Assembly (NCBI GenBank): GCA_029204225.1
Contig: CM055103.1
Span: 49,831,756-49,895,755, forward strand
DNA: 64,000 bases
Source: Diphasiastrum complanatum
Taxonomy: Eukaryota > Streptophyta > Lycopodiopsida > Lycopodiales > Lycopodiaceae
Reading direction: 5' to 3'
The notes beneath the pieces are model-generated. The model had not been told where the DNA came from. It was given only the letters and a program-made list of their open reading frames with translations, and searched no databases. A program made the translations under genes and the position numbers. This document shows, in pieces, positions 12,400 to 22,218 of this stretch (positions within the stretch are counted from its first letter, which is position 1; each line of letters starts with the position of its first letter).

Positions 12400-12850
12400 A
12401 AGCATGGAAAAAGTGATGATGATCTCTTAAGAATTAAGCTCTAAAGGAAAGAAGAAAGACAAAGCCAAACAAAAGTGCTTCTTTTGTGGAAGGCACTTTG
12501 CATCCCAGTGCTACAAAAAGAAGAATGCACAAGATGAGAGTAAGCAAGACAACCTTACCATTGAGGATTATGAGGATGAACTTTATTCATCCTTGATGGC
12601 ATCTACACCAAAAAGCAAGAGCTACTCCAATGACACATGGTGGATTGAGAGTGAGGCTAGTCTTGGATCTCTTTAAGTCTTGGATCCTCTAAAAGATTGG
12701 ATATAGAAAATGTACTCTATGTTTCTAATCTTACTAGGAGCTTGCTTGGTGTTGGGCAACTAGTGGATAGTGGTTTAGATGTTCATTTTAAGGAAGGTGT
12801 TTGCTTTATTATGATGCTTGCATTGTAAACGGATTTAAGCAAAGGAGGCT
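12400..12850 (+). pseudogene. Copia-B gag-protease fragment inside the CACTA-like element
   Basis: Contains a zinc-knuckle remnant (KCFFCGRHFASQCYKKKN, with the usual Gly before His changed), SSLMASTPKS, a protease start WWIESEAS where copia has WWIDSGAS, then DIENVLYVSNLTRSLLGVGQ and LVDSGLDVHF. Several deletions and stops are present. It is related to the copies at 33.4 kb and 53 kb. Confidence 0.8.
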
Positions 12851-12929
12851 ATTCTCAAAGGCTCGCAAGCAACCATTTGCTAACTCTTCTACTAGATCTT
12901 CTGCGTCATTAGATCTCATTCATAGTAGA

Positions 12930-13640
12930 TTTGAAACTAGTTGAGTCTAATCCCTTGATCAGCCATGTCGAGTGATCAGCATCAAAACCACACGTTAGGC
13001 ATCAAATTTGAACTATTCCATAGTGTTTTGTTTGAGAGACCTTTAGTAGGACATCTGTTCTAAATATAGGTTGTTGTTGAAACAGATTCAGCCCAGAAGG
13101 ACTTCGAAAGTGTCGCATGTGATAACATGCACTTTGCCAATTCAACTAAGGTTTTGTTCTCTCTCAGCAAGACCATTTGATTGAGGCGAATCATTAGAGG
13201 AGTTCTCAATAACCCTTTGTAAAGATACTTTTATTTTTTTTCTTTAGTTTCGACCGTCACCAGGCCCAATCAGAATGCACAGTTTTGAAATCTACGTAAC
13301 GTAGTTCAAATTAACTAAAAAATAAAAATGCAATATAGAAAACTTTGAAATATGTGTTCGGGCAGCATGGACGTATCCCATTGGTTTCTTTTTCCTGCCC
13401 GACACGTGCTAATCTGCCCGATGTCAATATCTCAAGTTAAATTTACTTTACTATGCTGGTTAGTATAATGAAATTTTTCAACTATACTAGTTACAGTTAT
13501 AGAAATATAGTATATACAGTTACATAAAATATGGTATACGCAGTAACTGTGACTATGTTGGCATTCACATTAGATTAAATGTGATACGAAAAATTAAAAT
13601 CAAGTAACATATCAGAGAGATTTTTGGCGCCCAAGCTTTG
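12930..13640. other. Non-coding: one subterminal repeat unit, then AT-rich DNA
   Basis: 12930-13030 repeats the unit seen at 11830-11910 (GAAACTAGTTGAGTCTAATC ... AGCCATGTCGAGTGATCAGC). The rest, up to the ATG of orphan copy c, shows no frame. Some of it (13200-13400) echoes the flank of orphan copy a at 4340-4560 (AAGATACTTTTATTTTTTTTC, and a CCAATCAGA block), so it is probably the shared 5' or 3' flank of the orphan family. Confidence 0.45.
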
Positions 13641-13649
13641 AAAATAGCA

Positions 13650-14580
13650 ATGGCGAGGAGACCCAGATATACAATCGATTCTGTGATTCTTTACAATGAG
13701 AAAGATGAAGCTGATAACTGGAAGCCAACAAAATATACAAAGAACTCATGGGTATTGCTGCATCCATCATCAACATTACATCAAAGGGCAATTTTCGACA
13801 AAAGAAAAGAGCAAAAATGACTTACAAATCTTATTGGAAAGCAAAAATTTTGGAGTCTAAGACTACCCCGGGAGGTCAATCGATATCAGAAGTCTTAGTG
13901 CAATATGTATATATGCATTCAGAAATCAAAGTACATGATATCAATCCTCATGATCATCAAAAATGTAATTGTGAGTATATCAAAACATATGCACTCTACA
14001 GCAATCATAGGTGATTTCCTTTATTGATGCTCTTCAGATTATGATTTAAATGCTTCAACATTGTTTTTTTCTTTCAGATTTACATCCATCATGCATAAGT
14101 GAATGGGAGCCCGCACAATCACTTGCAGGAATATTAGACGTGATTCACTCTGATGTTGGAAAGCTACAATACAAAGGAAGAAGTCCAAAGGAACTTGCAG
14201 ATTGTGGTATCTATTTTTATGAATCTTTATATACGTCACAAACAGATGGAGGTTTTGGCAAGCTCGAAGCAATTCCATTGCCTAGTTTTCAAAGTGATGA
14301 GTGGCCTACTCCTGACAGCATTGTTTCTGAATCCTTGAGATGCAAGCTACTCATTGATATTAAAAATGCTATGAAGATAAGCACAGGCTCCAAAATTGTT
14401 CACCTAAGTTGGTTTATCTCATTGCATACATTTGTTGATTTTTTCTCAAGTGCTAGTGTTCGTAGGACACCAACTTTATTTGTTTGCAAGGATTTATCAT
14501 ATGAGACTTTGTCAGATCTCATGGATCAAGGCTAGGATAATGAAACAAATAATGGCATAGAATGCAAGATTAAAAATTCC
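13650..14580 (+). CDS. Orphan gene family, copy c (best preserved)
   Basis: Start chosen at ATG 13650 (MARRPRYTIDSVILYNEKDE), because the same start follows the GA tract in copy b. Exon 1 runs to about 13970 with WKPTKYTKNSWVLLHPSS, a frameshift or small insertion near 13775, then YKSYWKAKILESKTTPGGQS and SEVLVQYVYMHSEIK. Exon 2 (about 14080-14400) reads DLHPSCISEWEPAQSLAGIL, SPKELADCGIYFYESLYT, PLPSFQSDEWPTPDSIVSES and LRCKLLIDIKNAMK. Exon 3 (about 14490-14580) reads DLSYETLSDLMDQG, then a TAG where copy b has TGG. It converges tail to tail on the TNP2 exon that ends at 14581. No known family recognised; the aromatic-rich SYWKAKIL/VLVQYVY blocks could be a BAH-like reader, a weak idea. Three copies with conserved blocks argue for a real protein. 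Confidence 0.55.
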
Positions 14581-16530
14581 TCAATGATCTTTCGTAAGAA
14601 TCCAAGGGGCTCTTGGAATATTATAGGTATTTCCATCAGTACATAATTTTGGCCAATACTCTTTTTTTGTTTTTGATTCTTGTAGATCATGCTTGGCAGA
14701 AATACTGTCTTTGTCGCCCACCAAGTGTTTCCATATTGATTCACCCACAGTTTTGAATATGTGCATAGGATCAAGCAAGTGATTGATCAAAAGGTTATTC
14801 CAATATGGTAAACAATGAAAGATGGATAGTCTTTTCATACCATTGATTGGCTTAGTCTCGGATTCAATCCAAAGTTTGTGCCAATCTGCCATGGACATTC
14901 TCTTTGGAGGCATTCTTGTTTCTGATCTTCCTCCAAAGCCTCTTCTATGAGCATTTCTAAATGGATGATTTTCATCATGCAAGGACTTGTGATGATTTTC
15001 ATACACAACTTTGTATAAATGACTGAGTGGCGAGCATCAATATTTGGTCCACAAATGAGACACGCGTGATATCCAGAAGTTGTAAAACCTAAAAGAATCA
15101 AATCCAATTCGTGTTATAAATAGAATTATTTTAAAGCATACATATTGCATGCATAAAAAATAAATATACAAACATTACAAATGATTTCATTTTATAGTCA
15201 CCTGAACAATCGCCCAATCCTAGATAGTCATGCATAGTCCACATTAACATCGCACGCAACAAAAATGTTTTGTCTTGAAGTGGACGTGAGATGTCATATG
15301 CTTGGACTCCCTTCGATAGTAGTTCTAGTTCCTCAATCAATGGTCCAAAGTGGATATCCATATTTTTTACTTTATGTTTTCCAGGAATTAGAAGTGCTAG
15401 CATGAGATGTCCTTTTTTTATGCTTAGCCAAGGTGGAATGTTATAGTTGACCAACACCACTGGCCAAGTAGACCACATGCTTGACATTTTTCCAAAGGGG
15501 TTAATCTTGTCTGTTGCAAGTCCAGATCTTATATTTCTTGTTTCACTTGCGAAACATGGATATTCTTTGTCAATGTGTTTCCATGCAGGAGAGTCTGAGG
15601 GTACTCTCATGATCTCATCCGAAGAACGATGACTAGCATGCCAATTCACAAGTTCTGCAAGAGACTTACAACGAAACAATCGTTGCAATCGTGAGATTAT
15701 TGGAAAGTGTCGTAACACCTTGCATGGGATAGTGGTCCCTTGTAAGTCATCTCGATATCGAGGAGTATCGCATATAGGACAAGCTTTTAACCCTCGATAC
15801 TCACCACGATATAAGATGAAATCTTTTGGACAAGCATGATGCAATGTATAGTCCATTCCCATTGCACTCAACATTTTTTGTGCCTCACCTCTTGTCTCTA
15901 ACATAGTGTTTCCTTCTGGGAGTAGTTTGCGCAATAACCTGTACATAATGAAATGAATTTTCATAATATAAAATAAAAGATCATTTACCCAACTAAAACA
16001 TTTGACTTGAACAACACATCTATTAAATTCTTAAAAAAAAATCTCAATCTTATTTACCCAAATAAGGATGTAACACTTGTATCACTCCATTTATATTTTG
16101 CTTGGAGGTTCAATATAAGCAACGAAGCAGCCAAACGAGATGTCTTTGCTCCAGGATATAATGGTGTGTTTGATTCTTCTCTCAATTTTTTGTCCTTGGT
16201 ACTAATAAATGATTCGCTATCATGTTCAGTGCGTTCTTCCATATCATGATGCTCATAGACGTTATTTATCAAGTTGTTCATGATTTCAACTTCATCTTGA
16301 ATGCAAAAATCATTTTCAGCACTTGATCTTGATTCTAAAGAAGAAGAAGAAGAAGATCGAGGCTGATTTGCTTTGGAACATTTTTGTTCATCTATTTTCA
16401 TCATGGCTCTCAATCCCATACGCTCACGACGTGATAGTTGATTTATGTGCGGCCCATCTTATGCCAATCTTGTATTGGATATGGAGTGACTGTTGTCATC
16501 GTCACTAGAGCTAGATGACAATTCATAGTC
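14581..16530 (-). pseudogene. CACTA transposase TNP2 core (Transposase_21 family)
   Basis: Three exons with plausible GT/AG borders. Exon A is 16530-16058: acidic Ser-rich linker, then TPLYPGAKTSRLAASL and KYKWSDTSVTSL. Exon B is 15938-15202: LLPEGNTMLETRGEAQ, HACPKDFILYRGEY, CPICDTPRYRDDL, VLRHFPIISRLQRLF, VPSDSPAWKHIDKEYP, SGLATDKINPFG, MWSTWPVVLVNYNIPPWL, LALLIPGKHKVKNMDIHFGP and GVQAYD. Exon C is 15088-14581: GYHACLICGP, a frameshift near 15025, then HPFRNAHRRGFGG, RLSIFHCLPYWNNLLINHLL and DPMHIFKTVGESIWKHLVG. Block order and spacing match TNP2, the cut-and-paste transposase that acts at the element ends. A TAA in exon A (about 16464, where CAA is likely ancestral) and the exon C frameshift suggest decay. 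Confidence 0.85.
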
Positions 16531-16621
16531 CTTCAAACATGGGAAACAAATTAACATATTTATCAATTAACATATAAGATTGTCATTCATGAAAATTAAA
16601 ACTAAAATTAAGACATGCAAA

Positions 16622-17410
16622 TCAAACACCATATCTTAAATTAAGGCATGCAATATGAAATATAAAAAAAACAATTAATTCACATTCAATATAACTTGCT
16701 CTCACTGAATAGATAAAATGTATTTTGATATTCACTAAGGTACATGCTTGAGTTTGGCTCAAAGCCTTTTGTACACATCTTGGAAGAGGGCGATTGAAGC
16801 TATATTTGATGAATAGTTCTTCACCACATTTAATGGGCCTTATCGCACATACCATTACGTATGTACTTTTTGAGTTCCTAGAAAAGCATTCTTCCTTTCC
16901 ATTGGTACGTTCCTCGAAATCACAATTAGTAAATGAAGGGTGCCCAATGGAACTATTTATATATGCAGCAATATTGCCATATTTTTCTGGACGCCCATCA
17001 ATGTACATACGATGTGATTTCGAAACATTATCTCCTTGCACACGTCGCTCTTCCAAAGAACAAGCATTGGCATTCAAGCCATAAACCTGCATTCTCCACT
17101 GGTGACGACATAGAGCATGCCAATCACCCCAATTGTATTGAGTTCCTATATAAGGCATTAATGTGACAACACTATTCAAGGGGACATCAATGCTAGTCAA
17201 ACAAAATAAACCCAATCCCGCATTAGGAAAGTGCTCACTTGGCTTGATCATGTACATATGACCCCAATATGAAAATGATATTCCACATAATGGTAGTGGC
17301 ACTCTATCAGGCCAACATGAATATTTCTTTCTATCAAAGGGCTTAACCAATGCTTCTAGGTAGAGAGGAAGGGGAGACTCAGTCAATGAATTTAAAACAT
17401 TCTTGGACAA
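16622..17410 (-). CDS. SET-domain protein region within the CACTA-like element
   Basis: Open frame of 262 codons with SET blocks in order (residue numbers within the frame): YMIKPSEHFPNAGLGLF at 53-69 (the G-x-GLF start), VPLNSVVTLMPYIGT, MYIDGRPEKYGNIAAYINSS at 135-154, NCDFEE from 162, and VMVCAIRPIKCGEELFIKYS at 185-204. SET proteins methylate lysine using S-adenosylmethionine, usually on histones. The NHS-x-NC signature is altered: His of the usual INHS is Ser (INSS). The frame has no stop through the domain. A donor GCAT|GTACC at about 16743 could end the exon. The frame sits between a transposase-associated exon (18228-18100) and TNP2 exon A (16530), all on one strand. Splicing from that donor to 16530 did not keep frame in my check, so fusion to TNP2 is unproven; a separate gene is equally possible. 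Confidence 0.75.
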   Translation of the reverse strand: MSKNVLNSLTESPLPLYLEALVKPFDRKKYSCWPDRVPLPLCGISFSYWGHMYMIKPSEHFPNAGLGLFCLTSIDVPLNSVVTLMPYIGTQYNWGDWHALCRHQWRMQVYGLNANACSLEERRVQGDNVSKSHRMYIDGRPEKYGNIAAYINSSIGHPSFTNCDFEERTNGKEECFSRNSKSTYVMVCAIRPIKCGEELFIKYSFNRPLPRCVQKALSQTQACTLVNIKIHFIYSVRASYIECELIVFFIFHIACLNLRYGV

Positions 17411-18005
17411 GTCAACAGTACGTATTCATTTTCAAATATTGTCAAAATGCGTCCAAGTCGTGTTTTTTTTTTTAAATGAGTAAATCTAGATGGAATAGGA
17501 AGAAGAGGAGATTCTACACAAGGTATGTGAGGTGATGTGGGATGGATAGAATCGATGTGAGGTGATGTGGGATGGATAGAATCGATGTGAGTTGTCGTGG
17601 GAGGGATAGAATTGATGTGAGGTGTCATGAGATAGATAGAATCGATGTGTGGTAACATTGTGGAATGAATAGGATCCATAATAGAATTTGCGTGAGGTGT
17701 TGTGGGATGGATAGAATCCATGTGAGGTGTCATGGGATGAATAGAATCTATGTGTGGTGATATCGTGGGATGAATAGATTCCATGGAAAGATCTATGTGA
17801 GGTGTGGTGGAGTGAGTGATGTGCGAAATGAAAAGATACATAACTTCCACATCATGAGGTGTGTAGTGACTAGTGACATCATTATGATCATCAACAAAAT
17901 CTTCGTCCAATGCCAAAGATGATCCAAAATCGATATTTCTTCTCTTGTTGATAAGATTGTCAATCGACGTGTTATAAGACATTGACATCAATGTATCATT
18001 CTACA
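17392..18005 (-). CDS. N-terminal repeat exon upstream of the SET domain
   Basis: Open frame from an acceptor-like CTTGTAG at about 18006 through MSMSYNTSIDNLINKRRNID, an acidic stretch, and then about ten copies of a Thr/Ser-Pro-His-Ile-Asp-Ser-Ile-His-Pro unit of roughly 10 residues, ending SRFTHLKKKTRLGRILTIFE. It overlaps the SET frame by a few codons in another frame. An A11 run near 17461-17472 is a likely site for the frame change, or a small intron is missed. The repeat looks like a disordered linker. Function unknown. Confidence 0.55.
17525..17815. repeat. 30-bp minisatellite within the coding exon
   Basis: Plus-strand unit close to GATGTGAGGTGATGTGGGAT plus GGATAGAATC, repeated about nine times with drift and a few 3- or 6-base indels that keep frame. 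The frame-keeping indels suggest the repeat was translated while it evolved. Confidence 0.85.
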
Positions 18006-18099
18006 AGAGTGAAACATTACACAAGCATAAGTTTTATTTTTTTCAAAAACATTATAAATATGTGTATGATAAAAACAGTACTAAATTGTCAAAATGTAC

Positions 18100-18228
18100 C
18101 TCCAAATCCACATCGGGCTCCTCAATGTGCTTTCCAAACTTCCACAGATGTTGCGCCACTATTCGTCTTTCTCAAATTTTCAGTCCTTTGCATTGTTTGC
18201 ACTCGCAATATATCTTTTCATTGTACCT
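18100..18228 (-). pseudogene. Transposase-associated domain exon (Transpos_assoc type)
   Basis: Exon with acceptor CAACAG|AG at 18229 and donor GAG|GTACAT at 18099. It reads YNEKIYCECKQCKGLKI, then TGA, then ERRIVAQHLWKFGKHIEEP. It aligns with the paralogous exon at 50231-50413 (YDERIPCTCTQCKGLRI ... RRIVNDRIWANG). The C-x-C-x2-C zinc-like spacing and position upstream of TNP2 match the transposase-associated domain of plant CACTA proteins. The TGA replaces the Arg of the paralogue (CGA to TGA is a simple transition). Confidence 0.65.
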
Positions 18229-18344
18229 CTGTTGATACTAATTTCAGTTTACAATTACAAAAATGATTAGCTTAATGTTACAAGCTAATTTATATGTGTA
18301 TAAATACAGTCCTAAGTTTTAAACAAATAATTATATCGTACCTA

Positions 18345-18491
18345 CTATTTAAGTCGAGACTGGGCACCAGAACTTGATGACGATGATGTTCCACTAAGTC
18401 TTTGCTCAAGCATTTGTGCTCTTTTTAGTGATTTCATTTTGTAATAATATTGCATCTTCTTTAACTTTTTGCTATCTTGTGGAGGCGTCAT
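18345..18491 (-). CDS. Short charged first exon of the CACTA transposase gene
   Basis: ATG at 18491 opens a 48-codon frame: MTPPQDSKKLKKMQYYYKMK, then a Lys/Arg/Gln-rich helix and a Ser6 run. It aligns with the exon at 49837-50010 (PPRDLEKEKRIELYHKKKEQ ... Ser-rich). The same exon in front of two separate transposase copies supports it as the true 5' coding exon. A TAG sits just before the donor-like GTACGA at about 18344. Likely basic coiled-coil or nuclear-targeting segment; role inferred only. Confidence 0.5.
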   Translation of the reverse strand: MTPPQDSKKLKKMQYYYKMKSLKRAQMLEQRLSGTSSSSSSGAQSRLK

Positions 18492-18499
18492 GCTTTGAA

Positions 18500-19000
18500 C
18501 AATCGTAGAAAAAAAACAAAAAAATTATATTCGACACACAATCCTGCAAATCCAAATGTTAAGTACATAATATCTACTATACATTTAATAAATATACCTG
18601 TTTCGAGACATTTCCTCAATAGAAGACATATTCGCTAATGAACGATTAAATTTTATCTGTAATTTTTTAACAAGAATGTTAATGATATTGACAAAATACA
18701 CTTGTCAAAATATACAGTTAAAATTGATATGTACACACAAATTTAACAAGATCCACAAATATCTTTACTAAAACATTTAGGTATCTTACCAATGTCAAGT
18801 TGCTTGAATGAATATGACATTGTCTAATTCATGAAGAAAAGAAGCAGATTCAAGCAAACTATAAAATAGAAGTGTGATTTTTTTTAACTATTTAGAAAAC
18901 TAAGCAGTAATTAATCCATATTTGTCATTTTTAAAAAATCATCAAAATCTTCAAAATCCCGAGTTTGAAAAAATCAAGTAACTTGAATTTGATACTTACA
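18500..19000. other. AT-rich non-coding DNA, likely transposase promoter region
   Basis: No coding frame. It lies between the first transposase exon and the right subterminal array, so a promoter would be expected here, but I see no distinctive site. Confidence 0.4.
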
Positions 19001-19435
19001 TGTGAAGCAACTCTATTTTGGTCCCTATCGTTTGACATAGCCCATTGAATAATCATAATTAACCAGCACCGCATGAGATAGCTCAAACAGCTTGATGTCT
19101 ATCAATGTAAAAAGTCTCATTTTGGCACTTCTCACCTAAGGCTCCTCATAGAGTGATCAACTTTGAGGGATTTCATCCAAATAGATTAAATTTATTGCCT
19201 ATCATTTGCGAACGCCAAAATTTGTTGCCCAATGTGTAATTTTTTTTCTTATCACCCAACATGGCTCATCAAGTTATTAGAATCAACTAGTTTCAAATCT
19301 AGTATATTTTGTTGCACCAATTATTGTTGACATTTGATCCCTATCACATCAGATAGCTCAAATTTGCTATCTACCATTAAAGATAGTTGTATTTTTGGCC
19401 TTTATCACTCGAAATTGTCTATTGAGTGACGAAAC
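19000..19435. repeat. Right subterminal repeat array of the CACTA-like element
   Basis: Inverted counterpart of the left array: CATCAGATAGCTCAAAT, AACATGGCTCATCAAGTTAT and TTTATCACTCGAAATTGTC match reverse complements of units at 12067-12140 and 11830-11910. It ends against copia integrase sequence at about 19440. Confidence 0.6.
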
Positions 19436-19439
19436 CAAT

Positions 19440-20590
19440 AGAATAATGACTTCAAGACATTGAAATAGCTTTGGACAGGTACCAAACCTTCTTTATCAAA
19501 CCTACGAGTTTTTGGATGTACCGCGTTTGCACAGATACCTCGTGATCTCAAGAAGAAGCTCGACTTCCAGAGTATCAAATGTATTTTCATCAGCTACAAT
19601 ACTTCAGATCAAGCCTACAAGTTGTTCGATCCCATCGAGTCGAAGATATTCACTAACCGGGATGTCATCTTCATCAAAGATCAATTTCAAGACCTCAAAG
19701 GAAAAGGCAAAGCCTACATAGCTGACTCTTTGGTTTCATCCGACACATTGAACTTTCCAGTTCCTCAATCGACTATTCCCATTGAAGGTCCAAGCTCTTC
19801 TACAAATCAACGGTGAATCAGAAGATGATGATGTTGAAGTTCAGCAACTATAGTATGATGAACATGATCAACTTCCTCTATTACCCAGAAGATCTTCAAG
19901 AGCAAGCAAACCACCTAACCGATATACCGACGAGTCTGCAGCCTACCTTGTTCAGGAACCGGCGTCTGTCCAAGAGGCACTCGGTCAGCCTGATTCAGAT
20001 CTATGGAAAGAAGCTATGGATAAAGAGTATTCATCTCTTATCAAGAACCAGACATGGATAATTGTCGAATTACCTGCTAGCAGAAATGTAGTTGATTGCA
20101 AATGGATTTTCAAAGTCAAGTACAATGTGGATGGAAACATCAACAAGAGAAAGGCACGATTTGTCGCCAAAGGATTTTCTCAGGTATACAACGTCGATTA
20201 CACGGAAAGCTTCAATAAAGTAGTCAAGCATTCTTCTATTCAACTTTTGCTATCATTTGCCGCTGCAGCAGATTTGGAAATACATCAAATGGATGTACAT
20301 AAAACATATCTCAATGGAGTTATCGAAGAAGACATTTACATGGTGCAACCCGAAGGTTATATTATCGAGGGTAAATACAATCATGTGTGTAAACGCCATA
20401 AGGCACTTTATGGCTTGAAGCAATTAGGTCAAGCATGGTTTCAAAAGATCAATACTTTTCTTATTGATCACGGCTACACACCTAGCTCAAATGTTTACTT
20501 CAAAGCAGTGCAGCAATCTTTTATCATTATCACTTTATACGTGGATGATACATTGTTTTTCAACAACAGTACCGCTCCCCCATTATTTGA
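19440..20590 (+). pseudogene. Copia-C integrase C-terminus to reverse transcriptase
   Basis: Begins in the integrase C-terminal region (LWTGTKPSLSNLRVFGCTAF, KLDFQSIKCIF, FDPIESKIFTNRDVIFI), passes a degenerate linker and enters reverse transcriptase at about 20000: KNQTWIIVELPASRNVVDCK, KARFVAKGFSQVYNVDYTES, IHQMDVHKTYLNGVIEEDIY and KALYGLKQLGQAWFQ. It ends just after the catalytic YVDD at about 20555. A canonical Ala-Phe in DVKTAFLNG is Thr-Tyr here. The sequence stops abruptly at about 20590, where a second fragment in opposite orientation begins. RNase H is missing. Confidence 0.85.
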
Positions 20591-20592
20591 CC

Positions 20593-21729
20593 TCAGTGCT
20601 TTGATTCGTTTGCCAGTTTGATTCTCAGCATGCTCTTTGGATTGTCTGAATTTGATGAAAGCCTCTGATTTCTATTTAATGAAATAAACAGCTGTTCTTC
20701 TAAATAGACCTTTTGCTGCATGCCTATGGTTTGATGTAAGAGGAATCCTAGCCTGCTTTCCAAAGATGCAGCTATGACAGACAGGGAGATCAATCTTACT
20801 TGAAAGATAGTCGAGATCAAGAACCATGGATTGTCTAGACATGTTCAAAACAGATGCATAATTCAAGTGTCCTAAGCGATGATGCCATAGTAATGCTTTA
20901 TTGACTAAAAAAAAGGTTTCAAAGCTTGACTAGACTCAGAATAACAATGTGCCAGTCTATATAAGTAACATTGTCTCTTGCCGAGTGCAAGGATCTTATT
21001 ACTCCTATCAATAATTTTGCATTGATCAGATTTGAATCCTACCTTATGAACTAAATCTGTAATTCTACTTACTGATAACATATTTGTAGAGAGTTTAGGA
21101 ACATATAAGACCTTTGATAGTAGTTTGAATTGATCATGATGGAATCGCAATCTTATATTACCTTCACCTTCAATAGTGTGAGTACTATTTTCACCAAGAT
21201 GAACAAATTTCTTCGTGCTATAAGACGTGTAGGAGTTGAAAATCTCACGTTGATTGAACCTGTGTTGAGTTGCTCCAGAATTAAGAAACCATGAATAATC
21301 CAAAATTGCGCTTTGGTCTTTGATCATGAATGCGTTTTTTTTCACTTCAGTCCGGGGAGATGATGAAACTGTGTTTGCTTGTTGATCAGGTTGCTTGGCT
21401 GCATTCTTCACTTGGAGAATTCGACAATCCTTGATCTCATAGTTATTGCGCTTGCAATACCTGCAAAACATCTTCTTCTTCGACTGTGGATTTGATGATT
21501 GTACTTGACTTTGAGTCGGCTTCTGATTCGTTGTAGCCTTCTTGGAGCTTCTCTGCTTCTGTCGCTTAGAGCCTTTGTTGACATATAGAGTCTGAGAGGA
21601 GGAAGTAGACAAAGTGTCTTGACTTCTTCTATTGTCTTCTTGCAGCAACATAGTGATAACTCTAGTAAGAGTTAAATCTGAGTGTGTCTGAAGAAACAAA
21701 GTGTTTCTGAACACAAAGGACAAACACAA
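20593..21729 (-). pseudogene. Copia-C gag, protease and pre-integrase, inverted
   Basis: Minus strand. Zinc-knuckle-like CRYCKRNNYEIKDC (C-x2-C present, Gly-His of the knuckle altered), basic linker, protease with WFLNSGATQHRF (active copia has DSGATxH, so Asp is Asn), KVLYVPKLSTNMLSVSRITD, then the GAG-pre-integrase block at 20866-20672 with VCHSCIFGKQARIPLTSN. The integrase core is absent. It meets the plus-strand Copia-C fragment tail to tail at 20590. The two fragments cover complementary parts of a copia, so they may be one element broken by an inversion, or two elements. Confidence 0.8.
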
Positions 21730-22218
21730 ACAAAAGCTCCGTCTGCGTGCAAGAAGACAATTCTGTCTAGGATCAGAAGATCCAATTGTCCGCTAGTAAA
21801 GCGAGACTACTACTCGTGAGAGAGCTGTGCTTCTCTCACGCCAACGCACTACGTGGATTCGCATGCAGTGCCCTAAAGAAATCAGAGAAAATCAATATAG
21901 ATTATTTTTCTGGTTGTGTCTGATCTTGGATGTCGGATGCTTATGCTGTTTATTTTAATATGTCTGAGTTTTTCTTGTTCCGTTCTTGAATTCCACACCT
22001 TGGTTGAAATGAAGTCGAATGCTATATTACTTTTATGAACGTAGATAAGTAGTACCTGACTATTCTATGGAGGATTGTAGGAGTGTTTCAGTTAGCAGTG
22101 CGCAGCAAACGCATCTGAACTCCATCCGAATCTCGAAAGAGAGTCACAAATGTTTTCGTCAATTTTTTCTCTCACGATTCTCATCATTTGTATCGGAGCA
22201 CCGCTCGACTCCCATCAG
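21730..22218 (+). repeat. Probable 5' LTR/flank of Copia-A copy 2
   Basis: Directly upstream of the primer-binding site. A GTAGTAG/ACTACTAC block and a GAGAGAG...CTCTCTC hairpin (21812-21842) correspond to the same landmarks in the Copia-A copy 1 LTR at 2400-2450. The LTR end is CTCCCATCA at about 22217. The start (perhaps TGTCCGCTAG at about 21788) is uncertain. Confidence 0.45.

Larger units (their letters stand above)
11750..19435 (-). mobile_element. CACTA-like (En/Spm) transposon with SET and orphan genes
   Basis: Bounded by related repeat arrays in opposite orientation (11750-12360 and 19000-19435). Contains a transposase gene on the minus strand (first exon 18491, core 16530-14581), a SET-domain frame on the same strand (17410-16622) and orphan copy c convergent on the plus strand (13650-14580). 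A Copia-B fragment (12400-12850) lies in the left array. The right array ends about where copia integrase sequence begins (about 19440). I could not find clear CACTA termini or a 3-bp target duplication, so the outer limits are estimates. The TNP2 core itself is convincing. Confidence 0.6.

Noticed and set aside
17856-17876. CACTA terminal repeat at GTGTAGTGACTAGTG
   Set aside because: It lies inside the coding repeat exon and has no inverted partner at the other end.
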